Counted from the stretch's first letter, positions 27,330 through 36,601 are shown. The stretch is 64,000 nt of DNA from Atopobium sp. BS2 (GCF_000565075.1 NZ_JDFG01000047.1:1-64000), one strand, 5' to 3'. The notes: a model not told the origin generated them from the letters alone. Made by a program: numbers and translations.

Positions 27330-27376
27330 AGGTCAGTGTTATGTAAAAGGCATAACAAATGAGAAAGGTCACTACT

Positions 27377-28660
27377 ATGGATGTGTCTCGTCGCAGTTTT
27401 CTAAAGTTCTGTGGTCTAGGCGTTCTTAGCGTTGGTGGATCTAGCGTTCTTGCAGCTTGCGCACCTAGCGAGAAAAAAGAGGAAGGCGCTAAAGATGCAA
27501 AGGTAGAGAACAAGGATAAGCCTGTTGTCTTCTTTAATCGCCAGCCTTCCAACAGCTCCACTGGTGAGCTTGATACAAACACTCTTAACTTCAACAAAGA
27601 CACCTATTATGTTGGCTTTGATGCAGTTCAGGGTGCAGAGCTCCAGGGCCAGATGGTTCTTGATTACATCAAGGCTCACGCAGCTGAGCTTGATCGCAAC
27701 AAGGACGGCATTATTGGTTACGTTCTTGCAATTGGTGACATTGGTCACAACGACTCTATCGCTCGTACTCGTGGTGTCCGTAAGGCACTTGGTACTGGCA
27801 TCGAGAAGGACGGCAAGATTATTTCCGATCCAGTAGGCACCAACACCGATGGCTCCGCTTCTGTTGTTCAGGACGGCAAGCTTGAGGTCGGCGGCAAGTC
27901 CTATACCATCCGTGAGCTTGCTTCTCAGGAGATGAAGAACACCGCTGGTGCAACATGGGATGCTGCAACCGCTGGTAACGCAATTGCTGCTTGGTCTTCT
28001 TCCTTCGGCGATCAGATTGATGTTGTTGTTTCTAACAACGACGGTATGGGCATGTCCATCTTCAACGCATGGTCAAAGGCTCAGAAGGTCCCAACCTTTG
28101 GTTACGACGCTAACTCTGACGCTGTTGCAGCTATTGCTGACGGCTATGCAGGCACCATTTCCCAGCACCCAGATGTTCAGGCTTACCTGACTCTCCGTCT
28201 GCTCCGCAACGCTCTTGACGGCGTTGACATCAACACCGGCATTGAGTCCGCAGACGACGCTGGCAACAAGATTGACTCCAAGGACTACAAGTATGTTGCA
28301 GAGCAGCGTTCTTACTACGCTCTCAACCTTGCAGTTACCGCTGAGAACTACAAGGACAACCTTGACGCAACCACTACTTATCCAGAGGCTTCTAAGCAGC
28401 TGAGCGCAGACAAGCACCCAGAGAAGAAGGTTTGGCTCAACACCTACAACTCTGGCGACAACTTCCTTGGTTCAACCTATGTACCACTGCTCAAGAAGTA
28501 TGCTCCACTGCTCAACCTCAACGTTGAGTTCATCGCAGGCGACGGCCAGACTGAGTCCAACATTACCAACCGTCTTGGCAACCCTGACGAGTACGATGCA
28601 TTTGCATTCAACATGGTTAAGACCGACAACGGTTCTTCCTATACCCAGCTGCTTAAGTAA
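27377..28660 (+). CDS. mglB: Galactose/methylgalactoside-binding lipoprotein (MglB-like)
   Basis: Extracytoplasmic sugar-binding subunit of an ABC importer. 427 residues. The N-terminus has a perfect twin-arginine motif SRRSFLK followed by a lipobox LAAC (Cys ~26), so it is predicted to be a Tat-exported, lipid-anchored protein. The mature part is a type I periplasmic-binding (PBP1) sugar domain with the DVVVSNNDGMGM ligand-region segment. ATG 27377 is preferred to 27359 because AAAGG then stands nine bases away and the Tat motif is at the N-terminus. Galactose specificity is inferred from the gal genes nearby and from the family. Confidence 0.88.
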   Translation: MDVSRRSFLKFCGLGVLSVGGSSVLAACAPSEKKEEGAKDAKVENKDKPVVFFNRQPSNSSTGELDTNTLNFNKDTYYVGFDAVQGAELQGQMVLDYIKAHAAELDRNKDGIIGYVLAIGDIGHNDSIARTRGVRKALGTGIEKDGKIISDPVGTNTDGSASVVQDGKLEVGGKSYTIRELASQEMKNTAGATWDAATAGNAIAAWSSSFGDQIDVVVSNNDGMGMSIFNAWSKAQKVPTFGYDANSDAVAAIADGYAGTISQHPDVQAYLTLRLLRNALDGVDINTGIESADDAGNKIDSKDYKYVAEQRSYYALNLAVTAENYKDNLDATTTYPEASKQLSADKHPEKKVWLNTYNSGDNFLGSTYVPLLKKYAPLLNLNVEFIAGDGQTESNITNRLGNPDEYDAFAFNMVKTDNGSSYTQLLK

Positions 28661-28686
28661 TTAAGTAGTCGATAGCACGAAACAAT

Positions 28687-28717
28687 ACCGGAGGGGAGAC
28701 ACCTGCTCTCCTCCGGT
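28687..28717 (+). promoter_or_regulatory. Stable hairpin between mglB and mglA
   Basis: ACCGGAGGGGAG (28687-28698) pairs with CTCTCCTCCGGT (28706-28717), 12 bp with one G-T pair and a 7-nt loop, without a T-tract. Such hairpins after a binding-protein gene usually protect its mRNA and lower expression of the downstream transporter genes. Confidence 0.6.
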
Positions 28718-28764
28718 GTTCTCGCGAATAAGCGCAATAACTTAGCGAGATAAGGGGTGATTAC

Positions 28765-30273
28765 ATGGCAGATACAGAAAACGATATCGTTCTAACAATT
28801 GATGGAATGAGCAAGTCCTTTGGACGTAACCGCGTTCTGGATCACATTTCAATGAACGTACGCCGTGGAACCGTTATGGGTCTTATGGGAGAGAACGGCG
28901 CAGGCAAATCTACCATGATGAAGTGCCTGTTTGGTACGTATCAAAAAGATGAAGGCAAGATATTTCTTGACGGCAAAGAGGTTAATTTCTCTGGACCAAA
29001 AGACGCACTTGAGAATGGCGTCGCAATGGTTCACCAGGAGCTTAACCAGTGCCTTGATAGAAATGTTGTAGATAACTTGTTCCTTGGTCGCTATCCCGTT
29101 AATGCAATGGGTGTTGTCGACGAGGGACGCATGAAAAAAGAGGCTAACGAGCTCTTCAGGCGTCTTGGTATGACCGTAGACCTGACACAGCCTATGAAGA
29201 ACATGTCAGTATCTCAGCGTCAGATGGTCGAGATTGCCAAGGCAATTTCCTACAACGCTAAGATTATTGTTCTGGATGAGCCTACTTCTTCACTTATGAC
29301 CCAAGAGGTCGAGAAACTCTTTGAGATGATTCGTATGCTCAAAGAGCAGGGAATTTCACTGGTCTACATCTCTCACAAGATGGATGAGATCTTTGAGATT
29401 TGCGACGACATTTCAGTTCTTCGTGACGGTAAGCTTGTTATGACCAAGCGCTCTGATGAGACCAACATGAATGAACTTATCTCTGCAATGGTTGGCCGCT
29501 CACTTGAAAATCGCTTCCCAGATGTTACTAATACACCTGGTAAGACGTATCTTTCTATTCAGCACCTTTCAACTAAATATGAGCCATACCTTCAGGACGT
29601 CACCTTTGATGTAAAGAAGGGCGAGATTTTTGGCCTGTATGGTCTTGTCGGTGCTGGTAGAACAGAGCTTCTTGAAACAATCTTTGGTGTAAGAACCAGA
29701 GCTGCTGGTCGTGTCTACGTCAACGAACATCTTATGAACTTCTCGACAGCTGCAGAGGCAATGGATCACGGTTTTGCCATGATTACCGAGGAGCGCAAGG
29801 CAAACGGCCTGTTCCTTAAGGGTGACCTGACGTTTAACACAACCATTGCAAACTTGAACCAGTACAAGGCTGGTCCAATTCTTTCTGATCCTAAGATGAC
29901 TAAGGCTACCGTCAACGAGCTCAAGGTTATGAACACCAAGGCTCAGGGTCCATCAGACTTGATTTCAAGTCTTTCTGGCGGCAACCAGCAGAAGGTCATT
30001 TTTGGTAAATGGCTCGAGCGCTATCCACAGGTTTTCCTGATGGACGAGCCTACTCGTGGTATTGATGTTGGTGCTAAATATGAGATCTACCAGCTCATTA
30101 TTGATATGGCTAAGAGCGGTACCACTATTATCGTAGTCTCTTCGGAGATGCCAGAGATTTTGGGAATTACCAACCGTATTGGTGTTATGTCCAACGGTAG
30201 GCTCTCGGGTATCGTAAATACCAACGAGACAAATCAAGAAGAACTCCTGCGCCTCAGCGCAAAGTACCTGTAG
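28765..30273 (+). CDS. mglA: Galactose/methylgalactoside ABC importer ATPase (MglA-like)
   Basis: Tandem ATPase subunit of a monosaccharide ABC importer. 502 residues holding two nucleotide-binding domains. The first has Walker A GENGAGKST, signature VSQRQ and Walker B IIVLDEPTSSL. The second has a degenerate Walker A (GLVGAGRTELL), signature SLSGGNQQK and Walker B LMDEPTRGIDVG. This asymmetry is typical of the RbsA/MglA family. RBS AAGGGG precedes the ATG. It ends 15 nt before mglC. Confidence 0.93.
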   Translation: MADTENDIVLTIDGMSKSFGRNRVLDHISMNVRRGTVMGLMGENGAGKSTMMKCLFGTYQKDEGKIFLDGKEVNFSGPKDALENGVAMVHQELNQCLDRNVVDNLFLGRYPVNAMGVVDEGRMKKEANELFRRLGMTVDLTQPMKNMSVSQRQMVEIAKAISYNAKIIVLDEPTSSLMTQEVEKLFEMIRMLKEQGISLVYISHKMDEIFEICDDISVLRDGKLVMTKRSDETNMNELISAMVGRSLENRFPDVTNTPGKTYLSIQHLSTKYEPYLQDVTFDVKKGEIFGLYGLVGAGRTELLETIFGVRTRAAGRVYVNEHLMNFSTAAEAMDHGFAMITEERKANGLFLKGDLTFNTTIANLNQYKAGPILSDPKMTKATVNELKVMNTKAQGPSDLISSLSGGNQQKVIFGKWLERYPQVFLMDEPTRGIDVGAKYEIYQLIIDMAKSGTTIIVVSSEMPEILGITNRIGVMSNGRLSGIVNTNETNQEELLRLSAKYL

Positions 30274-30288
30274 GAGAGGATGATACAA

Positions 30289-31944
30289 ATGCCAAAAACA
30301 GGTGGATCTGTTCTGACGGCCGAGCAGGAAAAAGAGCTGCTAAAGCCTATTGATCAGAAGATTGGTTCCATTCAGGCTCAGATTGATGAGCTTCGCGCAA
30401 ATGGTACCAACAAAGTAATTTCAACACTGAGCGCTATTGAATCAACAAAGCGCGATAAATCTATCTCTGCTGAAGAGCGCAACACGCTTATTGAGGGCTA
30501 CAAGGCTGAGCTGGAGCTTGCAAAGAAGGTTGAGTCCGAGAACAGTGCTCAGGTCTCCAAGCTTATTGCAGAGGCCGAGGCTTATCTCAAGGAGCACTAC
30601 AAGAGCGAGTATCTTGAGCCAGTTAAGGCAAGCTGTGCCGTAGAGAAGGAGCAGGCTAAGCAGAATTACGCTGCTGCTCTTGAGCGCCTCAAGAAGGAGC
30701 ACGAAGAGGCTGTCAGCAAGACTTCTGATGCTCAGGAAATCAAGGACGAGAAGTACGTCTATAAGAACCGTCAGTTTGATGCTAAGGTCAACTATCAGAA
30801 GGATCTTCAGCGCATCAAAGACCGCGCTCATAATGCGTTCAGTCATGAGTATCACCTCATCGACCTTCTCAGGATGTCTAAGTTTACTCCACTGGAGTCT
30901 CAGGCTCAGAAGTGGGAGAACTACAAGTACACCTTCAACACCCGTTCATTCTTGCTTCAGAACGGTCTGTACATTGTTATTCTCCTGGTATTTATTGCCC
31001 TTTGTATCATTACCCCAGCAGTCAAGGGCACTCAGCTTCTGACATACTCCAATGTCATCAACATTCTTCAGCAGGCATCACCTCGAATGTTCCTGGCTCT
31101 TGGTGTAGCTGGATTGATTCTGCTTACTGGTACTGACCTGTCTATTGGTCGTATGGTTGGTATGGGCATGACTGCTTCAACCATCATCATGCACCAGGGC
31201 ATCAATACTGGCCAGGTCTTTGGAATCACTTTTGATTTTACTGGTGTTCCAATTCCTGTCAGAATCATCATGGCTCTGGTTACCTGTATTGTCCTGTGCA
31301 CCTGCTTTACCAGTATCGCTGGCTTCTTTACCGCTAAGTTTAAGATGCACCCATTCATCTCGACCATGGCTAACATGCTGATCATCTTTGGTATTGTTAC
31401 CTATGCAACAAAGGGTGTTTCGTTTGGCGCTATCGAGCCATCCATTCCAGACATGGTTATTCCACGAATTGGTAAATTCCCATCCATCATTTTGTGGGCA
31501 ATCGCAGCTATCGCCATTGTTTGGTTCATCTGGAACAAGACCACCTTTGGTAAGAATCTCTATGCAGTAGGTGGAAACCCTGAGGCAGCAGCTGTTTCCG
31601 GTATCTCTGTCTTTAGAGTTATGGTTGGCGCTTTTGTTATGGCTGGTATCCTCTACGGATTTGGTTCATGGCTCGAGTGCATGCGTATGGTCGGCTCTGG
31701 TTCCGCAGCTTACGGCCAGGGTTGGGACATGGACGCAATCGCAGCCTGCGTTGTTGGTGGCGTCTCGTTCACCGGTGGTATTGGTAAGATCTCCGGTGTT
31801 ACCGTGGGTGTTCTTATCTTCACCGCACTGACTTACGCACTGACCATTCTTGGTATCGACACCAACCTGCAGTTTGTCTTCTCGGGCGTCATTATTCTGA
31901 CCGCTGTCACCCTTGACTGCTTGAAGTACGTCCAGAAGAAGTAA
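30289..31944 (+). CDS. mglC: Galactose ABC importer permease (MglC-like) with long coiled-coil N-terminus
   Basis: Membrane subunit of the sugar importer. 551 residues, about 200 more than the ~330 usual for MglC. Residues ~1-215 are highly charged, Glu/Lys/Ala-rich and predicted helical coiled coil; the permease domain follows from the helix LYIVILLVFIALCI (~222) with the family motif GTDLSIGRMVGMG. The extension is in frame with no stop and uses the same codons as its neighbours, so it is not a sequencing artefact on its face. ATG 30280 is an alternative start, but AGGAGAGG fits 30289 better. Confidence 0.9.
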   Translation: MPKTGGSVLTAEQEKELLKPIDQKIGSIQAQIDELRANGTNKVISTLSAIESTKRDKSISAEERNTLIEGYKAELELAKKVESENSAQVSKLIAEAEAYLKEHYKSEYLEPVKASCAVEKEQAKQNYAAALERLKKEHEEAVSKTSDAQEIKDEKYVYKNRQFDAKVNYQKDLQRIKDRAHNAFSHEYHLIDLLRMSKFTPLESQAQKWENYKYTFNTRSFLLQNGLYIVILLVFIALCIITPAVKGTQLLTYSNVINILQQASPRMFLALGVAGLILLTGTDLSIGRMVGMGMTASTIIMHQGINTGQVFGITFDFTGVPIPVRIIMALVTCIVLCTCFTSIAGFFTAKFKMHPFISTMANMLIIFGIVTYATKGVSFGAIEPSIPDMVIPRIGKFPSIILWAIAAIAIVWFIWNKTTFGKNLYAVGGNPEAAAVSGISVFRVMVGAFVMAGILYGFGSWLECMRMVGSGSAAYGQGWDMDAIAACVVGGVSFTGGIGKISGVTVGVLIFTALTYALTILGIDTNLQFVFSGVIILTAVTLDCLKYVQKK

Positions 31945-32003
31945 CTGGTGCTCACGCGCCGCGCGCGGCAAGTGCGGAAAGCGTGCTATTACGTGCAAGT
32001 TTC

Positions 32004-32036
32004 GAGGCGTCTACTCACGTAGACGCCTCTTTTTTT
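32004..32036 (+). terminator. Intrinsic terminator of the mglBAC operon
   Basis: GAGGCGTCTAC (32004-32014), loop TCAC, GTAGACGCCTC (32019-32029), then seven T. Perfect 11-bp stem. Confidence 0.93.
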
Positions 32037-32148
32037 GGCGAAAGACAGCGCTTGCACGTTAAGGAAAAGTGGCTTTACGGGAAATTTGCAAACCAGCTGG
32101 TAAGACGCGGTATTAATTTAGACATATGTCCTTTTAGAATTTTTGTAC

Positions 32149-32473
32149 CACACCTATGTCAGATAATCTGCAATTTTTGACCCTGAGAGCACACCTATGG
32201 CTGATATTCTGCAGTTTTAAAGAGAAATAACACACCAATGTCAAAAAATATGTTAACTATCGACAGATTATCTGACTTTACTGTGGTCGGGCTTCTCGAT
32301 ACATGCAGATTATCCGACTTTACTGTGGTCGGGCTTCTCGATACATGCAGATTATCTGACGTAGGCGTGGTCAGGGCGTTGAGTAGAGCTATCTGCGACA
32401 GATTATCCGACATAGGTGTGTTAGAAGGGTCAAATCAGACCCCACATCCAACAGAATATCTGACTTTGCTGTG
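32149..32473. repeat. Array of eight degenerate 22-bp repeats (family A), two orientations
   Basis: Units on the minus strand lie at 32149-32170, 32190-32211 and (degenerate) 32231-32252. Units on the plus strand start at 32264, 32306, 32348, 32399 and 32452. The unit begins CAGA(T/A)TATC(C/T)GAC and ends (T)AGGTGTG or variants such as CTGTG. Units 32264-32305 and 32306-32347 are near-identical 42-bp tandem copies. The rest of the gap 31945-32662 holds only the two terminators. The array lies between convergent operons; function unknown. Confidence 0.75.
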
Positions 32474-32514
32474 CTTGCGCGTTGTTTAACTGTCGTGGCT
32501 GATGGTTTGGCGGT

Positions 32515-32549
32515 AAAAAACAAGAGAGCCGATTTTCTCGGCCCTCTTG
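32515..32549 (-). terminator. Intrinsic terminator of the galMKT operon
   Basis: Read on the minus strand: CAAGAGGGCCGA, loop, TCGGCTCTCTTG, then TTTTTT at 32520-32515. One mismatch in the stem. It lies 114 nt beyond the galT stop. Confidence 0.88.
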
Positions 32550-32662
32550 CTGGGTGATTTTGCGATTGTATAGTACGTTGAAGCTCGTGGAACTACGTGT
32601 ATCGCAGACGTTTTTGCTCGTGAAGCATCGTGAGCTGCGCGCGAACCTGTGGACGGCAGCAG

Positions 32663-34300
32663 CTACAGAGACTCGAGGAAGCGATGCTGTGCTGCTCGTC
32701 CTTCTTCGTCCCACTTGAATACGCCGGCGTCCTCTAAAACGTGCGAGAAGACAATCCCGACTTCGTCGTAGATGTACTTCTTAAGCTGCTCGGACGAGAG
32801 GGAAGAGCTGCCCTTCTTTGAAGCAGCATCCTTGCTGGATCCGTCACCCTGTTCAAGCAACTTGGCGTAAATCTGGCGCGCCCAGTCGGCGTGGGAGATT
32901 GTAGTAGAGTCCGTGGTCAACTGACCGTAGACGGCATTGGCTTTCTTGTCATTTGCTAGGCACTGCTCCATAACTGACTGAACTTTGTTGAGTTCTGGCA
33001 CAAGGCGAGGAGGAAGTACGGCAAGGCCCATAACCTCGATGAGGCCGATATTCTCTTTCTTGATGTGGTGATACTCGGCATGTGGATGGAAGATGCCAAG
33101 CGGATGTTTTTCGCTGGTAATGTTGCAGCGCAATGCAAGGAAGACCTCGTAGATGCCATCTTCCAGCTTGCGAACAACAGGGGTAACCGTGTTGTGGGGC
33201 TCGCCGTTAGTTTCTGCATAAACAGAGACGGACTCGTCGGTATAGGAGCGCCATGCAGTGATGATAAATTCCGCTGCTTTGAGCGCTTCTTCTCGACTGG
33301 TGGAGGAGAGGCGGAGAACAGAGAGCGGCCACTTGAGGATCGCGCCCGCTACCTCGGGGAACTGCCTGAGTTCAAACTCTTCCGCAACTTCCGCGCGCAT
33401 CATAGGAAACTCGTAACATCCGCCCTGGTAGTGATCGTGCGAGAGGATCGATCCACCCACAATAGGCAGGTCGGCATTAGAGCCAATAAAGTAGTGGGGG
33501 AATCTATCCACAAAGTCAAAGAGATTGACGAGCGCCTCGTGATCAATGTGCATAGGAATGTGATCCGAGTTCATAGCAATGCAATGCTCATTGAAGTACG
33601 CGTATGGACTGTACTGGAATCCCCAACGATGCTGATTGAGTTCAATGGGGATGATGCGCAGGTTTTGCCTAGCAGGATGAGCACCCGCGCCAGACGAAGC
33701 GCCGCGTCCGGAGTAGCCCTCGTTATCCAGGCAGAGTTGGCATGCGGGGTACTTCTCGCCAGAAGTGTTTTGAGCTGTTTTAGCTGCTGCAATCTCACGA
33801 GGGTCTTTTTCTGGCTTGGAGAGGTTGATGGTGATCTCAAGGTCTCCCCAGGTAGTTGGCGTAGTCCAGGTAATGTTTCTGGCAATGGCGCTTCTTCTGA
33901 CATAGCCTGAATCGCAGCAGAGCGCGTAGAACCAGTCAGTTGCGGCGCGAGGTCCCTCGGCAACGTACAGCTCATTGAAATGGCGTGCCACCTCGGAAGG
34001 CTTTGGCAGCAAAAGACCCATGACGCGCATGGCAAAAGAGTCTTCGCCGCTCTGGGTGTTCTCGGCCAGACCATGAGCAACAGCCAGACGGGCAAGCTCG
34101 GCAAGCGTCTGGTCAAGATCAAACGACTCCAGTTCAATCTTCTCCCAAGGCTTAACGGGAGCGGGACCCTCGTACGAAAGCATGTCCAACAGCGCGTTAT
34201 AGCACCAGGTCAGATCCTCGGTTTGAATGAGACCACGCTCACAGGCATATACAACAAGCTGTTGAATGCAAAGAGCACTTTCATTGTCTGCTACAGCCAT
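32663..34300 (-). CDS. galT: Galactose-1-phosphate uridylyltransferase, class II
   Basis: Exchanges UMP between UDP-glucose and galactose-1-phosphate in the Leloir pathway. 545 residues, the size of the Firmicutes-type class II enzyme rather than the ~350-residue GalT of E. coli. Recognisable segments are IVGGSILSHDHYQGG and GIFHPHAEYHHIKKENIGLIEVMGLAVLP, which carry the active-site His cluster. ATG 34300 overlaps the end of galK by 10 nt; a TTG at 34309 is a weaker alternative because AGGGAG would be too close. Confidence 0.93.
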   Translation of the reverse strand: MAVADNESALCIQQLVVYACERGLIQTEDLTWCYNALLDMLSYEGPAPVKPWEKIELESFDLDQTLAELARLAVAHGLAENTQSGEDSFAMRVMGLLLPKPSEVARHFNELYVAEGPRAATDWFYALCCDSGYVRRSAIARNITWTTPTTWGDLEITINLSKPEKDPREIAAAKTAQNTSGEKYPACQLCLDNEGYSGRGASSGAGAHPARQNLRIIPIELNQHRWGFQYSPYAYFNEHCIAMNSDHIPMHIDHEALVNLFDFVDRFPHYFIGSNADLPIVGGSILSHDHYQGGCYEFPMMRAEVAEEFELRQFPEVAGAILKWPLSVLRLSSTSREEALKAAEFIITAWRSYTDESVSVYAETNGEPHNTVTPVVRKLEDGIYEVFLALRCNITSEKHPLGIFHPHAEYHHIKKENIGLIEVMGLAVLPPRLVPELNKVQSVMEQCLANDKKANAVYGQLTTDSTTISHADWARQIYAKLLEQGDGSSKDAASKKGSSSLSSEQLKKYIYDEVGIVFSHVLEDAGVFKWDEEGRAAQHRFLESL

Positions 34301-35502
34301 TGTGCACAAGCTCCCTGGTCAGAGATGGCGTAGTGGCGGCAGGCACCTTCGCCAAACCACTGGTTCATCTGTGCGATGAAGGTCTCGACTAGAGCGAGAG
34401 GAACAAAGCACTGGATAGAGCCACCAAAACCGCCACCGTGAATGCGAACGGCACCAGAACCTTTTAAGATGCTCTCGGCCAAACCGAGGGCAAGCATTGC
34501 TGGCTGATACGAGCCAGAAGTAGAAACGTTCTGCAGGTACATGCCGGAGCTTGCGCCAGAAGCGTTAGTGAGTGCAATAAAGGACTCAATATCGGAATTC
34601 TGAAGGTCTACCCATCTCTTGTCTACCAGGTCATTCTCATACCAGTAGTGAATAGCGCGGAGAAGAGCGCGGTCTCCAAGATCTTCTCGCAGCTCATTGA
34701 CGCGGGCTTGGAAGTCTTCAACCGGAACCTCAGAGAGGCGAGTCTTGCCAAAAGCCGCGGCAACTTTCTGCATCTCAACAGGTACCGCGGCATACTCATC
34801 GGTGAAGGCAACGTGATCACAGCCAACATCAACAAGGCAGAGAGCATAGCCGTAATCCTCAAAGTTGAGGTCTAGCTTTTCTGCCTGTGGCTCTGCGGGA
34901 TCTTCAAAGTTCATAAAGGCAAGGCCGCCAAGGCAAACAGCGAGCTGATCCATAAGACCGCACGGCTTACCAAAGTAAACGTTTTCTGTGTTCTGGCTCA
35001 TTTGGGCAAGTTTAACAGCAGAAATCTCGCTGCCACCTTCCCAGAGAGCTTCCATTGCACGGCCGGCTGCAGCCTCAAACGCAGCAGAGGAAGAAAGTCC
35101 GCCGCCGCCAGGAACATTGCTTACTACAGCCATGTCAAAGCCGGATGGCTCAAAACCAAGTTTGACCAGGTTTGCTGCCATGCCACGAACAATAGCCTTA
35201 GTGCTCAGATACTCAGCCTCGGAGGGCTCAAGGTTTGTGTAGTCAACCTCAAAAGGATCATATCCCACACTGGCTACACGAATAACGCCCAGGTTGTTAG
35301 GGGCGCAAATTGCATCAATAGCAACATCCAGGGCACCAGCGATGACATGACCGCCCTCGTGATCAGTGTGATTACCAGCAATCTCGGAGCGACCAGGCGC
35401 ATGTACTGCAAGATAGCGGTCAGCTTTTCCGAACATTTGCTCAAAGTGCTCTTTTGCGCGATTGAGCTGAGCTGTGGTTTTCTCGTCAAACGTGTGAGCC
35501 AT
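34291..35502 (-). CDS. galK: Galactokinase
   Basis: Phosphorylates galactose at C1 with ATP. 403 residues of the GHMP kinase family. Visible motifs are the galactokinase signature GRSEIAGNHTDHEGG, the ATP-binding GGGLSSSAAFE loop and the C-terminal GGGFGGSIQCF motif. ATG 35502 has AAAGGAA upstream. It is the middle gene of galM-galK-galT and overlaps galT. Confidence 0.95.
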   Translation of the reverse strand: MAHTFDEKTTAQLNRAKEHFEQMFGKADRYLAVHAPGRSEIAGNHTDHEGGHVIAGALDVAIDAICAPNNLGVIRVASVGYDPFEVDYTNLEPSEAEYLSTKAIVRGMAANLVKLGFEPSGFDMAVVSNVPGGGGLSSSAAFEAAAGRAMEALWEGGSEISAVKLAQMSQNTENVYFGKPCGLMDQLAVCLGGLAFMNFEDPAEPQAEKLDLNFEDYGYALCLVDVGCDHVAFTDEYAAVPVEMQKVAAAFGKTRLSEVPVEDFQARVNELREDLGDRALLRAIHYWYENDLVDKRWVDLQNSDIESFIALTNASGASSGMYLQNVSTSGSYQPAMLALGLAESILKGSGAVRIHGGGFGGSIQCFVPLALVETFIAQMNQWFGEGACRHYAISDQGACAQWL

Positions 35503-35542
35503 GGTGTTCCTTTCCCTTTAGTGCTGTGAAGCTACAGGTATC

Positions 35543-36601
35543 TTAAAAGAATCGATAAACAATCTGTGAGCTGTATGGCTGCTCAGGCGTGCAGGTGGGC
35601 TGAGGCCACTCTGCATGGTGAGCACAATCTGGATAAAACTCGCTCTCAAATGCAAAACCAGCCTGAGGCTTGTAAATAGCGCCGTCTTTTGCACGTGCCT
35701 CATCAAGCCAGTTGCCGGTATACAGATGGGCGCCAGGAGCGGTAATTTGAATTTCTAGTGAGCGTCCGCTTTCTGATGTGGCGAGAAGAGCGTGGCGTAG
35801 CTGGCCATTTTCATAGTTATTAATGGCAAAGCAGTGATCATAACCGCGAGCAATTTTGAGCTGCTCATTATCTGCGTCAAGATCTTTGCCAATAGTCTTA
35901 GGTGTGCGGAAATCAAAAGGAGTTCCTGCGACAGAATCTATGGTTCCTGCAGAAACTGAGTCATCTCGTAGAGGCAGATATGAATCTGCCTGGATTGTAA
36001 GCTGGTGACCAAGAACATCACCAGAATCATGACCGTTGAGGTTAAAGTAGACATGGTTGGTCATGTTTACAAAAGTTGCAGCATCAGTTGTGCAGGTATA
36101 CGTAAGATTTAGCGTTGACTGTGAGGCTTCTTCAACAAGCGTATAGGCCGCGGTAATATGACGGTTTCCTGGCAGTCCATATTCTCCATCTACCAGGTCA
36201 ATGCTAAAGGTTACCGTATTACGCGCTTCATCGATTTCTGCCTGCCAAATGCGCTTATGGATACCAGCAACAAGATCAGTGTGCAGGTTATTTTGATTGT
36301 CTGGACCGTTGTTTTTAGGAAGGTGATAGACAACTCCATTTAATGGGATTTCTGCTTTATCTACTCGATTTGCAGAAGGTCCAATGGAAGCGCCAAAACA
36401 AGCTGGGTTATCTAAATACAAGTCAAACAAGCCATAGCCAAGAACGACATCTGCTTGCGTGCCATAGATATCTGGTACTGAAATACCAAGAATGGTTGCA
36501 CCAAAATTACTCAATTTAACTGCTGAATGAGCGCCGCGAATAGTATAGGTAAGCGCAGCAGGGGAGTTAACAAAACTATCAAAAGGTCGAACATCAATCA
36601 T
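35543..36601 (-). CDS. galM: Aldose 1-epimerase (galactose mutarotase)
   Basis: Interconverts beta- and alpha-galactose so that GalK can use it. 352 residues; the beta-sandwich family features NHVYFNLNGH (catalytic His) and FAFESEFYPDC (catalytic Glu region) are present. ATG 36601 follows GGAGGT at seven bases; an upstream in-frame start at 36622 lies before the RBS and is rejected. First gene of galMKT and divergent from the LacI-family regulator. Confidence 0.92.
   Translation of the reverse strand: MIDVRPFDSFVNSPAALTYTIRGAHSAVKLSNFGATILGISVPDIYGTQADVVLGYGLFDLYLDNPACFGASIGPSANRVDKAEIPLNGVVYHLPKNNGPDNQNNLHTDLVAGIHKRIWQAEIDEARNTVTFSIDLVDGEYGLPGNRHITAAYTLVEEASQSTLNLTYTCTTDAATFVNMTNHVYFNLNGHDSGDVLGHQLTIQADSYLPLRDDSVSAGTIDSVAGTPFDFRTPKTIGKDLDADNEQLKIARGYDHCFAINNYENGQLRHALLATSESGRSLEIQITAPGAHLYTGNWLDEARAKDGAIYKPQAGFAFESEFYPDCAHHAEWPQPTCTPEQPYSSQIVYRFF

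Noticed and set aside
32149-32473. CRISPR array
   Set aside because: Units are degenerate, occur in both orientations, have uneven spacing with one duplicated spacer, and no cas gene is nearby.
32195-32489. Short open frames on both strands with 14-residue repeats
   Set aside because: They merely translate the 42-bp DNA repeat; there is no ribosome-binding site and no family resemblance.
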